32,350 nt of DNA, from contig JAUIIF010000002.1 in the NCBI GenBank assembly GCA_030431945.1, positions 1 to 32,350 of the forward strand. Direction: 5' to 3'. The position numbers and the translations under genes were made by a program. Below are positions 24,999-32,350 of the stretch, one piece after another; position 1 is the stretch's first letter; each line of letters opens with the position of its first letter. The notes under the pieces are model-generated. The model saw nothing but the letters and a program-made list of their open reading frames with translations. It was not told the origin of the DNA and did not search any database. The stretch comes from Bacteroidia bacterium. GTDB taxonomy: Bacteria; Bacteroidota; Bacteroidia; Chitinophagales; Saprospiraceae.

Positions 24999-26279
24999 AT
25001 GTCTACTACCGCGACTAAAACGTTCGCAGACGTACCCGCTAACCGGGACCGACTTTTCCTGGCCAGTTGTTTTGCCCTTATCGTAACGTCCATGACCTTC
25101 GCCATTCGCGCAGGTATTCTCGGTAACCTTGCTACTGACTTTGGCTTATCGGATGCGCAACTCGGCTGGGTCAACTCCATGGCGTTTTACGGCTTCCCAC
25201 TTGCCATGCTGGTGGGGGGTGCCATTTACAACTCCGTAGGGCCTAAGGTACTCCTGTGGCTGGCGTTCATCAGCCACGTACTGGGCCTGGTGCTCACCAT
25301 GACAGCCGGCGGCTTCTGGGGGCTCATCATTTCTACTTTCCTGATTGGCTTTGCCAATGGCTCGGTGGAAGCAGCGTGTAACCCGCTGATTGCGGACATG
25401 TACCCCGATAAGCAAACGGAGATGCTGAACAAGTTCCACGTCTGGTTCCCCGGCGGTCTGGTTATCGGCTCCCTGATTGCCTTCTTCATTGGCGACAGCG
25501 TCTCCTGGCAAACCCTGATTGCCACCATGTTTATCCCAACGGCCATCTACGGCTTCCTCATCCTGGGGCAGAAATTCCCGAAGGGTGACAACATTGTCAG
25601 CGATACCGGTGAAAACATCAAAGGAATTCTTACGCCGCTATTCATCATTATGGCCCTGATTATGACGATGACGGCCACCACGGAATTCGGTGCTACACAG
25701 TGGGTGGAGCGCATCCTGGGTAACGCCGGTGCAAATGCGATGATCCTCCTGGCCATGACGGCAGGCATCATGGCGGCAGGACGATACTTTGCCGGACCAC
25801 TCATTCACAGTTTCAACGCTGCGGGCGTACTGATCGGCTCGGCGGTACTGGCCTGTATCGGTCTGTTTATGCTCAGTATGGTTACCGGGCCGATGGTTTA
25901 CGTAGGCACGGCCATCTTCGCGCTTGGTATTTGTTACTTCTGGCCAACCATGCTCGGCTTTACGGCGGAGAACCTGCCGAAGTCCGGTGCCTTCGGTCTT
26001 TCCCTCATCGGCGGCGCGGGCATGCTTGGTGCCGGTATCTGGAACCCGATCATCGGCGGCTGGATCGATAGCGGCCGTGAAACGGCCATTGCTGCCGGTC
26101 TTTCCGGTGACGCTGCCGAGCTGGCCACCGGCCAGGCGACCCTGGGGAACATTGCCATTTTCCCCGGCATCCTCATCTTTGTTTTCATCGGTCTTTATTT
26201 TTACATGAAGAACCGTACACCGGCCGATGAGGCGGTACTTAACCCCGATGCCATGTCCGCACCGGGTTCTGCGCGGTAA
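24999..26279 (+). CDS. MFS transporter
   Basis: The 426-residue protein has about twelve hydrophobic segments and a short soluble N-terminus. Between segments 2 and 3 GGAIYNSVGPKVLLWL is the MFS loop, with NSVGPK in place of the usual DRxGRR. The segment GSVEAACNPLIADMYPDKQTEMLNKFHVWFPGG resembles FucP/GlcP-type sugar:H+ symporters, which conserve N-P and N-FHVWF-like elements. It follows the DUF1080 lipoprotein by 135 nt on the same strand. Sugar uptake at the inner membrane is the likely role. A strong hairpin ends the unit. Confidence 0.87.
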   Translation: MSTTATKTFADVPANRDRLFLASCFALIVTSMTFAIRAGILGNLATDFGLSDAQLGWVNSMAFYGFPLAMLVGGAIYNSVGPKVLLWLAFISHVLGLVLTMTAGGFWGLIISTFLIGFANGSVEAACNPLIADMYPDKQTEMLNKFHVWFPGGLVIGSLIAFFIGDSVSWQTLIATMFIPTAIYGFLILGQKFPKGDNIVSDTGENIKGILTPLFIIMALIMTMTATTEFGATQWVERILGNAGANAMILLAMTAGIMAAGRYFAGPLIHSFNAAGVLIGSAVLACIGLFMLSMVTGPMVYVGTAIFALGICYFWPTMLGFTAENLPKSGAFGLSLIGGAGMLGAGIWNPIIGGWIDSGRETAIAAGLSGDAAELATGQATLGNIAIFPGILIFVFIGLYFYMKNRTPADEAVLNPDAMSAPGSAR

Positions 26280-26300
26280 ACGATCTGTCCGCAGTAAGGC

Positions 26301-26341
26301 ACAACGCCCGCTCTCCGCCCGGAGGGCGGGCGTTGTCTTTT
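26301..26341. terminator. Terminator after the MFS gene
   Basis: ACAACGCCCGC (26301-26311) pairs perfectly with GCGGGCGTTGT (26326-26336), followed by CTTTT on plus. It sits between convergent genes and could act on both strands, though the T-tract favours plus. Confidence 0.8.
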
Positions 26342-26395
26342 ACCCCTGGTGGTTCACCCCGGTAAGCGGTAAGCCGGCTTCTTAGCTTGCCGGCA

Positions 26396-27295
26396 TTATT
26401 TTTTTGCGATGGCTGCCAGCGCTTTGCGCCTGGTCAGTACCCGTTTCATTCCGGCATAGCCAAAAACGGCCAGGATAATTACCGCTGTTCCCCAGTAAAA
26501 GCGGGGCGTTAGTTCCTCGGCATCGTTCAACAGAAAATAAGCGAGGGCAATACCGTACACCGGCTCCAGGTTGACCGTCAGGTTGGCGGCGAAGGCGGAG
26601 AGCTTTGTTAAAGTCCGCAGGAAGAGGTAATTGGTGAAGGTGGTACAGAGCGCGGCCAGGACGATGAGCAGCAGCCAGTCCTTCGGCGTCGGCCAGAATG
26701 CGCCGCCCAGAAAAGGGAGCACGGGGGTGAGGAAAAGGGCCCCGGCCGTCATTTCGATGAACGTGATTCGAAATGGATCGGCTTTTTCCACGTAGCGTTT
26801 ATTGAAGGACGTAAAAATCGCTACCAGTAAGGCGGAAAGTAAACCGACCAGGATACCGGGCGTCATGGAGGCATCTACCCCATCCACGATCAGCCAGATG
26901 CCGGGCAAAATAAAAGCACCGAGCAGAAGTTCGTACCACAGGAATTTCCGCCCCGTAATCCAGGGCTCGACGATGCTGGAGAAGAGGGAGGTAGTGGCCA
27001 TGCAAATAAGTCCGACACTGGCATTGGCCAGCTTGATGGCTCCGTAAAACGTAACCCAGTGCACGGCAACAATGCAGCCCAGACCGGCAAAGATCAGGGC
27101 CTGACGACGGCCAACTTCCCGTAGTATTCGGCCGATCTTCACGAAAGCCAGGAGGCTGATGCTGGTCAGCAACACCCTCCACCAAACCAGGGTGACGGCG
27201 GACAGGGAAATCAGGTCCCCCAGAATAGCCGTAAATCCCCAAAGGAAAACGGCAAGGTGGAGTTCCGCGTAAGCGCGGGATTCGGAGTAAGCCAA
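26396..27295 (-). CDS. EamA/DMT family transporter
   Basis: The 299-residue protein has ten hydrophobic segments in two EamA halves. The first starts AELHLAVFLWGFTAILGDLI. The second is around TPGILVGLLSALLVAIFTSFNKRYVEKADP, with the typical late segment NLTVNLEPVYGIALAYFLLNDAEEL. Such proteins export or import metabolites such as amino acids or nucleotide-related compounds at the inner membrane; specificity is unknown. The start is TTG 27295, the only usual start codon in frame before the first helix. That TTG also lies at the end of a TACACTTTG -7-like string, so the start is uncertain. Confidence 0.88.
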   Translation of the reverse strand: MAYSESRAYAELHLAVFLWGFTAILGDLISLSAVTLVWWRVLLTSISLLAFVKIGRILREVGRRQALIFAGLGCIVAVHWVTFYGAIKLANASVGLICMATTSLFSSIVEPWITGRKFLWYELLLGAFILPGIWLIVDGVDASMTPGILVGLLSALLVAIFTSFNKRYVEKADPFRITFIEMTAGALFLTPVLPFLGGAFWPTPKDWLLLIVLAALCTTFTNYLFLRTLTKLSAFAANLTVNLEPVYGIALAYFLLNDAEELTPRFYWGTAVIILAVFGYAGMKRVLTRRKALAAIAKK

Positions 27296-27404
27296 AGTGT
27301 AATGAATAGGTAGTGAATAGTGGGCTGCGGGTTAAGCAGCTACTGCCAACGTCACGGGCAAATATCGGAAGCAATTGGTTGGGACGGGCAGAAACCTGCG
27401 GCAC

Positions 27405-27442
27405 AAAAAAACAGGTCGCTCTCTTGGAAGAACGACCTGTTT
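27405..27442 (-). terminator. Intrinsic terminator of rnr
   Basis: On minus, AAACAGGTCG (27442-27433) pairs with CGACCTGTTT (27418-27409) and is followed by a run of T (opposite A 27405-27411). It is 52 nt after the rnr stop. Confidence 0.85.
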
Positions 27443-27493
27443 ATAGAAAGCTATTGGGTCAGCGACGACACTACCGTCTGTAGTACCGGCAAC

Positions 27494-29845
27494 TTATTTC
27501 CGCTTACGCGGCGTCCGTTGCTTGCGGGCCGGAGCGGAGCTCCGGGATTTGGCCTTTCCCCCACTGCTCTTCCGAGGTCCTTTCCCGGCACCTGCGGCCG
27601 CGCCCCCTGAAGATTTGTTACCGCCGGAGCGCCGCCGGTGGTTCCCCCCCTGGGCCGGAGCCTCTTCTCCGTGAATTTTCAGGACTTTCACCAACGCCAT
27701 ATCTATCCGACGCCGTTCCAGATCCACATCTTCGATTCGTACGCGCAGCTGGTCCCCCATTTTAAGGGTTTTTCCGGTTTTACGACCAGTGATGGATAGT
27801 TTCCCTGACCCAATGTCGTAAGGCTCATCCATCTCTGCGTAAGTGATCATGCCTTCTACGTAGTTCTCCGTGAGTTCCACAAATACGCCGAAGTCGGCCA
27901 GGCCATTAATGATCCCGTCGTACTCTTCGCCGACGTTATCCAGCATGAATTCCGTTTGCTTGTACTTGATGGATTCGCGCTCTGCCGTTACGGCTTTACG
28001 TTCCTGGGCCGAGATGTGCTTACAGACTTCCTCCAGCTTCATTGGGTTTGCCTTGTAAAGGCTTCCCTTTTCCAGGTTAGCGTGCAGAATCCGGTGGACG
28101 AGTACGTCCGCATAACGGCGAATCGGACTCGTAAAGTGGGTATAATTTTCGAACCCCAGGCCATAGTGGCCGATGTTCTCCGTTGTGTAAGTCGCTTTGG
28201 CCATCGTACGGATAGCGATCGGGGCGATCATTTTCACCAGGGGGTCTTCGTCGGCCTTGCTCAGCAATTCGTTGTAGCTCTTAGCGATTGTTTCCGGAGA
28301 GCGCAGGTCCATTTTATAACCAAGTGCCTCGGCAAACATGGCCAGTTCTTCCACCTTCTCCATGTTCGGTTCGTCGTGGACCCGGAAGACAAAGGGGATG
28401 AGTTCCTTCAACCGTTCCGCTTTCTTCACCATGTAGGTCGCCACTTCCTGGTTAGCCAGGAGCATGAAGTCCTCGATGAGCATATTGGTCTCAATACGGT
28501 CTTTGATGTAGACTTCGAGCGGCGTACCGTCTTCGTCCAGCTTGAAGCGCACCTCATTGGAGTTGAAGTCAATGGAACCGCTCTTGAAACGCTTCTTGCG
28601 CAGCGTTTTGGAAATTTTGTGCAGCTGGAAGAGTTCGTCCCGGAAGTCTCCCTTGCCGGTATCCAGTACTTCCTGGGCTTCTTCGTAGGTGAAGCGGCGA
28701 TCGGAGTGGGTTACCGTCCGGCCGAACCAACGTTTCCGGATTTGGAAGGACTTGGGGTCCATGGTGAAGACGGCGCTGAAGGTCAGCTTATCTTCGTTAG
28801 GGCGCAGGGAACACAGCTCGTTGGAGATACGCTCCGGCAGCATCGGACAAACCCGGTCAACGAGGTAAACGCTGGTGGTCCTTTCGGCAGCTTCGCGGTC
28901 CAGGGCACTTCCCGGTTTTACGTAGTGGCTGACGTCGGCAATGTGGATACCGACCTCGATCTGGCCGTTTTCCAGGGTTTGGATGGACAGGGCATCGTCA
29001 AAATCCTTCGCCGTCAGCGGGTCAATGGTGAACGTAGTCACGTCCCGCATATCGCGGCGGATGTTGATTTCCTGGGGGCTGATCTTTCCGGGCAGCGCTT
29101 CGCTTTCCCGGATAACGTCTTCGGGGAAGGTAATCTGGAAACCGTTATTGATCAGAATCGTCTGCATTTCGATTTCCGAGGTACCTTCTTCACCGAGGAC
29201 GGCCGTCAGGGTACCGGAGAGCTGCTTAAAGCGATTGGGTTCCCAATTGTCGATGCGGACCACGACTTTTTCGTTGGTCTGTGCACCAAGGTTTTCGGAC
29301 CGGTGCACGGCCACCAGAAGTTTTGGCGCACCGACCTGGTCGACTTCCACCTCGGCGTACTTAGGGTATTCCTTGTAGGTGCCGACAAAATGAGTGATGC
29401 TGCGTTCGAGCACTTCCGTTACCTCACCTTCCGGCTTCCGGCGGCGGGTTGGTGTCCAATACCGGACTTTTACCTTGTCGCCATCCTGGGCGGAGCCCAG
29501 GCGGCTGCCGGGTACGAAGATGTCGTCTCCGTCGCCGTCTACGACGATGTAGGCATCTCCCGTACGGGTTTTGTCTACGCGCCCCTCGAGGTAATCGGAG
29601 GAGGTTTTCTGCCGGAAATCCCGGGCAATCTGAAACTTATAATTGTCAGTAGCGCGGACGGTGCCGGCTTTTTCCAGGCTTTGCAGGGCGGAGAGCACGC
29701 TGTCCTGGCTATTTTTCACTTTCAGCTTTCGAATCAGCTGCTTGGGGTTGTACTGTTTACTATCGTTTTGCTTCAGTTCTTTGAGGATGGCGCGTTCTAA
29801 ATCGCGCGCCTTGAGCTTAGTGCCCTTAATCTTATTTCTAGACAT
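27494..29845 (-). CDS. rnr: Ribonuclease R
   Basis: This is a 783-residue processive 3'-5' exoribonuclease that degrades structured RNA, acting in the cytosol. Order of parts: N-terminal winged helix (about 12-65), cold-shock domains, and the RNB catalytic domain with DPLTAKDFDDALSI (275-288), which holds the metal-binding aspartates. Next is an S1 domain with IINGLADFGVFVELTENYVEG, then a Gly/Ser/Lys/Arg-rich tail (about 733-783). The tail carries GAAAGAGKG (748-756), encoded by repeat copy 7. I chose ATG 29845 (MSRNKIKGTK) because residues before it are not RNase R-like. A terminator follows. Confidence 0.96.
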   Translation of the reverse strand: MSRNKIKGTKLKARDLERAILKELKQNDSKQYNPKQLIRKLKVKNSQDSVLSALQSLEKAGTVRATDNYKFQIARDFRQKTSSDYLEGRVDKTRTGDAYIVVDGDGDDIFVPGSRLGSAQDGDKVKVRYWTPTRRRKPEGEVTEVLERSITHFVGTYKEYPKYAEVEVDQVGAPKLLVAVHRSENLGAQTNEKVVVRIDNWEPNRFKQLSGTLTAVLGEEGTSEIEMQTILINNGFQITFPEDVIRESEALPGKISPQEINIRRDMRDVTTFTIDPLTAKDFDDALSIQTLENGQIEVGIHIADVSHYVKPGSALDREAAERTTSVYLVDRVCPMLPERISNELCSLRPNEDKLTFSAVFTMDPKSFQIRKRWFGRTVTHSDRRFTYEEAQEVLDTGKGDFRDELFQLHKISKTLRKKRFKSGSIDFNSNEVRFKLDEDGTPLEVYIKDRIETNMLIEDFMLLANQEVATYMVKKAERLKELIPFVFRVHDEPNMEKVEELAMFAEALGYKMDLRSPETIAKSYNELLSKADEDPLVKMIAPIAIRTMAKATYTTENIGHYGLGFENYTHFTSPIRRYADVLVHRILHANLEKGSLYKANPMKLEEVCKHISAQERKAVTAERESIKYKQTEFMLDNVGEEYDGIINGLADFGVFVELTENYVEGMITYAEMDEPYDIGSGKLSITGRKTGKTLKMGDQLRVRIEDVDLERRRIDMALVKVLKIHGEEAPAQGGNHRRRSGGNKSSGGAAAGAGKGPRKSSGGKAKSRSSAPARKQRTPRKRK
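27576..27605 (-). repeat. Interspersed GC-rich repeat, copy 7, inside rnr tail
   Basis: On minus this is the exact core followed by CGGGAAAGGACC, identical to copy 4 (9737-9766) at 28 of 30 positions. It codes for the flexible peptide GAAAGAGKG. Confidence 0.85.
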
Positions 29846-29982
29846 GTTATGCTGGGTGGTTCCGCCGCCCCTTTGGCTGGCGGGCCGCCGGGTATCGGCG
29901 GGCTTTGGTTTGGGGTATTTGGTATCTTTTATTCGAGAGGTGTAACAAGGCATCTTACTGAAAAGTTCTGTTTGGTGGAATT

Positions 29983-30008
29983 GGGCGCGGCCGCAGGTGC
30001 AGGGAAGG
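29983..30008 (+). repeat. Interspersed GC-rich repeat, copy 8
   Basis: Exact core followed by AGGGAAGG. It lies in the 306-nt divergent gap between rnr and the flavoprotein gene. No gene is supported in this gap; the -7-like box of the flavoprotein gene is at its end. Confidence 0.85.
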
Positions 30009-30138
30009 GGGATTTGCAGCAGCGTTTGGGACATCAGGATGGCCGGCAAACAGATTGGTGCTGTTTTTCGTACGTTCTTTGCCGTAGGGAAGACGGAACG
30101 ATGCCCGTCCCCGGTAAAAAGTCATCCCTAACCCGTCG

Positions 30139-30146
30139 TACCTTCG
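30139..30146 (+). promoter_or_regulatory. -7-like box 5 nt before the flavoprotein start
   Basis: TACCTTCG matches TAnnTTTG at seven of eight positions and ends 5 nt before ATG 30152. Confidence 0.4.
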
Positions 30147-30151
30147 CCACC

Positions 30152-31435
30152 ATGTCAACCTCTCAAGCAGCCCCCATTGTCATTATTGGAGCCGGCCCTG
30201 GCGGCGCAGCCACTGCATTACGGCTTTCGTACCTGGATATTCCCTGTGTCCTGATCGACAAGGCAACCTTCCCCCGCGATAAGATTTGCGGCGATGCCCT
30301 CAGCGGCAAGGTACCGACCCTGCTGAACCGGCTCGACCCTGCCATCATGGAACGCTTTCGTCAGCGTTTCACCCCCATCGATGTCTGGGGCATCCGCTTC
30401 ATCCCCCCCTCGAAAAAACTGATTGAACTGCCCTTTAAGGTCGGCTACGAACGCGTCCCTGACGAAGCGCCCGGCTACGTCTCCAAACGCATGGATTTTG
30501 ATGCGTTCCTGGTGGAAGAGGTACAACGCCGGAGCAATATTACCTTACACCTTGGTACCGAGATCGGTAGTTGGGAGAAAACGGCTACGGGCTATACCGT
30601 TTATACCAAGGACAAGGCACAGAGCTGGTCTTGCCGCCTGCTTATCGATGCCAGCGGTGCCCACAGCCGCTTCAGCAGAAAGGAGGCCGGTCAGGAAATT
30701 GACCACGACCACCATGCGGCGGCCGTCCGGGCCTACTGGAAGGGCATCAGTGGGTTTCACCAGGACAACTTCATCGAACTCCACTTTCTGGAAAAGTACA
30801 ATCCGGGCTATTTCTGGATCTTCCCACTCCCGAACGGAGAAGCCAACATCGGACTCGGGATGCGGTCCGACATCGTCAAAAGAAAGAAAATCAACCTGCG
30901 CGAGGCACTGGACGAGATTGTTGCCTCTCCGGAATTCCGGGACCGTTTTCAGGACGCTGAGCCGATTGGCCCGACAATGGGGTACGGGTTGCCGCTGGGC
31001 TCGAAAGACCGGGTACTGTCGGGTGACAACTACCTCCTCGTCGGAGACGCCGGTCATTTGATTGATCCACTTACGGGAGAAGGCATTGGTAATGCCACCT
31101 ACTCGGGCTTTATTGCCGCGGAACTGGCAGAAAAGTGCCTGGCCGAGCAGCGTTTTGACGCAGCGTTTTTACGGGACTACGATGTTCGGATTGAGCGGGT
31201 ACTACGCTCAGAATTGCGACTCAGTTACCGGATGCAACAGATCATGCAAATTAAATGGTTGACAAATTTGCTGACGGGCATCGTTGCAGCCAACCCGAAG
31301 GTCATTGAAGTACTCTGTAGAATGTACACCGATTTTGAATTGCGCAAGCAATTGGTCAAACCGATGTTTTGGTGGAAGCTGTTTCGGGCCAAAAATGGCA
31401 AGCTCCCGGCAATAGATTCAGCGGCTACAAAATAA
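30152..31435 (+). CDS. Geranylgeranyl reductase family FAD-dependent oxidoreductase
   Basis: The 427-residue protein has an N-terminal FAD-binding fold, APIVIIGAGPGGAATALRL (GxGxxG at 13-18). It is followed by VLIDKATFPRDKICGDALSG, the family's conserved ICG segment, and by LVGDAGHLIDPLTGEGIGNA, the GD motif that contacts FAD ribityl. Relatives reduce isoprenoid double bonds (geranylgeranyl groups of quinones, lipids or carotenoids) or hydroxylate aromatic rings. The substrate cannot be told here. ATG 30152 is chosen because the Rossmann motif follows at once and upstream codons are not conserved-looking. A -7-like box directly precedes it. It is probably monocistronic. Confidence 0.9.
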   Translation: MSTSQAAPIVIIGAGPGGAATALRLSYLDIPCVLIDKATFPRDKICGDALSGKVPTLLNRLDPAIMERFRQRFTPIDVWGIRFIPPSKKLIELPFKVGYERVPDEAPGYVSKRMDFDAFLVEEVQRRSNITLHLGTEIGSWEKTATGYTVYTKDKAQSWSCRLLIDASGAHSRFSRKEAGQEIDHDHHAAAVRAYWKGISGFHQDNFIELHFLEKYNPGYFWIFPLPNGEANIGLGMRSDIVKRKKINLREALDEIVASPEFRDRFQDAEPIGPTMGYGLPLGSKDRVLSGDNYLLVGDAGHLIDPLTGEGIGNATYSGFIAAELAEKCLAEQRFDAAFLRDYDVRIERVLRSELRLSYRMQQIMQIKWLTNLLTGIVAANPKVIEVLCRMYTDFELRKQLVKPMFWWKLFRAKNGKLPAIDSAATK

Positions 31436-31541
31436 GCTAACGAAATTTTAACGTTATTTTAGTGATATTTCGTAACAAATTGGCCGGATCGGCAGTTAAA
31501 GAATTAGTTGATTAAGTTTCATATACTAGTGAGTGTAAAGT

Positions 31542-31583
31542 GAGCCTCCGACCCTGTTTGACGGGTACGGGGGTTCTTTTTTT
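31542..31583 (+). terminator. Terminator with T-tract downstream of the flavoprotein gene
   Basis: An imperfect GC stem, GAGCCTCCGACCC against GGGTACGGGGGTTC, is followed by eight T (31576-31583). It is 106 nt past the flavoprotein stop. The A/T-rich 31436-31541 stretch has no gene I can support. Confidence 0.75.
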
Positions 31584-31600
31584 GGGGAAGCGATACCGAC

Positions 31601-31658
31601 CGGGTCATATGGAGAAGTCCCTGTTGCAATTGCAACAGGGACTTCTCCATATGACCCG
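31601..31658. repeat. Perfect 58-bp palindrome, no spacer
   Basis: Arms of 29 nt are exact inverted copies meeting at 31629/31630. Each arm contains CATATG and GGAGAAGTCCCTGTTGC. It lies between the 3' ends of two convergent genes, 17 nt after the T-tract of a normal terminator. As RNA it would form a stem of about 27 bp; as DNA it could form a cruciform. Confidence 0.95.
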
Positions 31659-31694
31659 CGGTCTGTTTTACCAGGGCCTTTCGCGCCCTGCAGC

Positions 31695-32350
31695 CTAAGG
31701 CTGCACCGTTTCCACTACCCGGACGAACCTTACTTCGCCCGTGGCACTATCCCTTACGCGTACCAAGTAGCTGCCGGCCGGTAGCCCCAGTCCCGTCAGG
31801 CGGGCCGTCCGGGTTCCGGCGTCAAGGGTGCGACTGTTCAGTAACCGTCCATTGACGTCCATCAGTTCCAACGTTGCGATTGCCGCCAGGGGCTCCCGGA
31901 ACTGCAGGGTGAGTTCATCCGTAAACGGGTTGGGGAATACCTTGCTTTCCAAAGCATTGTCAGCACCTGCGGCCGCGCCTACGACGACCCGTCGTGGCGC
32001 CCCGTCTGCAGCCACGGCGACGGATTGCCCCGCCTCTTCCACCAGGCTAAGCATTTCCGGTAAACGCCCGGCCTCCTCGGCCAGTACGTTCAGCACCAGG
32101 GTATGTTCCGTTTGGCCTGTTTCCAGTTGCAGCAGCTGCAGCGTGCCGTTGTCCAGGCGGAATGCATGCGCCGGTAAATCCGTGTGTGCAATGCCGAGCA
32201 ACTGCAGGCCCGTGGCCGCCAGTTTCAGCTGAAAACCCGCCAGTTGTTCGCCCGTAAGGCGGAGCTCCACCAGGCGTTGCTCGCCCCGCATTACCGTTGC
32301 CTCCGGCACTTCCACCGTGAGACCAACCTGTAAGTTGTCTACGCTGAGGA
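31695..32350 (-). CDS. T9SS type-A secreted protein, N-terminal part outside window
   Basis: The frame is open to the window edge on minus, so only the last ~217 residues are seen and the internal GTG at 32315 is not a start. The C-terminal ~80 residues form a type-A sorting domain: VFPNPFTDELTLQF, then LELMDVNGRLL and GLPAGSYLVRV. This domain directs outer-membrane export by the type IX system and is usually cleaved. The preceding part (TVEVPEATVMRGEQRLVELRL...) looks like a beta-sandwich, possibly cohesin- or Ig-like. The linker VVVGAAAGADNALES just before the sorting domain is encoded by repeat copy 9. Confidence 0.88.
   Translation of the reverse strand, partial: LSVDNLQVGLTVEVPEATVMRGEQRLVELRLTGEQLAGFQLKLAATGLQLLGIAHTDLPAHAFRLDNGTLQLLQLETGQTEHTLVLNVLAEEAGRLPEMLSLVEEAGQSVAVAADGAPRRVVVGAAAGADNALESKVFPNPFTDELTLQFREPLAAIATLELMDVNGRLLNSRTLDAGTRTARLTGLGLPAGSYLVRVRDSATGEVRFVRVVETVQP
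31963..31980 (-). repeat. Interspersed GC-rich repeat, copy 9, inside T9SS protein linker
   Basis: On minus AGGCGCGGCCGCAGGTGC is one change from the core. The purine-rich tail is not kept. It codes for GAAAGA in the linker right before the sorting domain. Confidence 0.75.

Noticed and set aside
27576-27605. GAAAGAGKG read as a Walker A motif
   Set aside because: The spacing does not fit GxxxxGK[ST], and it is a flexible tail peptide derived from the repeat.
27956-29800. 614-codon open frame on plus
   Set aside because: It lies wholly antisense to rnr, which has clear RNase R motifs; its translation shows no family features and is a GC-driven shadow.

Overview
This looks like chromosomal DNA of a Bacteroidota member, most likely the Saprospiria/Lewinella group. 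That is an inference from several signs. Two proteins carry type IX secretion (T9SS) sorting domains, one of type A and one of type B. Promoters fit the Bacteroidota pattern (TTTG, about 21 nt, then TAnnTTTG), and clear Shine-Dalgarno sequences are absent. There is a DUF2795 gene, an acpP-fabF-rnc operon, and moderately high GC. I saw no phage, IS, CRISPR array, tRNA or rRNA.

Layout. 1-3403: a 5'-truncated gene, a convergent HEVVH zincin-like protein, a GNAT acetyltransferase and a 445-residue unknown. 3464-4603: an ICMT-like membrane methyltransferase with cmk upstream. 4729-8540: DUF2795, a secreted transglutaminase-like protein and an ABC-F ATPase, all on minus. 8916-9572: a TIGR04282 glycosyltransferase. 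9826-12222: the acpP-fabF-rnc operon on minus, with a dyad over the acpP promoter and two hairpins between acpP and fabF. 12594-20456: an envelope cluster on plus, made of a 1721-residue T9SS type-B protein, a glucosaminidase/LysM protein and an outer-membrane-barrel-like protein. 20446-22766: a ComF-family gene and guaB. 22919-26279: a GT4 glycosyltransferase, a DUF1080 lipoprotein and an MFS transporter. 26396-29845: an EamA transporter and rnr on minus. 30152-31435: a geranylgeranyl-reductase-family flavoprotein. 31695-32350: the C-terminal end of a T9SS type-A secreted protein on minus.

The main feature that genes do not explain is a short interspersed GC-rich repeat with core GGGCGCGGCCGCAGGTGC and a purine-rich tail, about 30 nt in its best copies. 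I count nine copies plus one internally deleted copy. Five are single or paired intergenic sites plus one more intergenic copy (six in all). Four lie inside genes (cmk, comF-like, rnr and the T9SS protein), always on the coding strand and in the same reading frame, giving Gly/Ala-rich peptide. Two copies form an inverted pair after guaB, as REP/BIME elements do. A second striking structure is a perfect 58-bp palindrome without spacer at 31601-31658.

Several genes begin 3-6 nt after a promoter -7-like box, which suggests leaderless or nearly leaderless mRNAs. Copy numbers genome-wide, transcription starts and homology could not be tested here.
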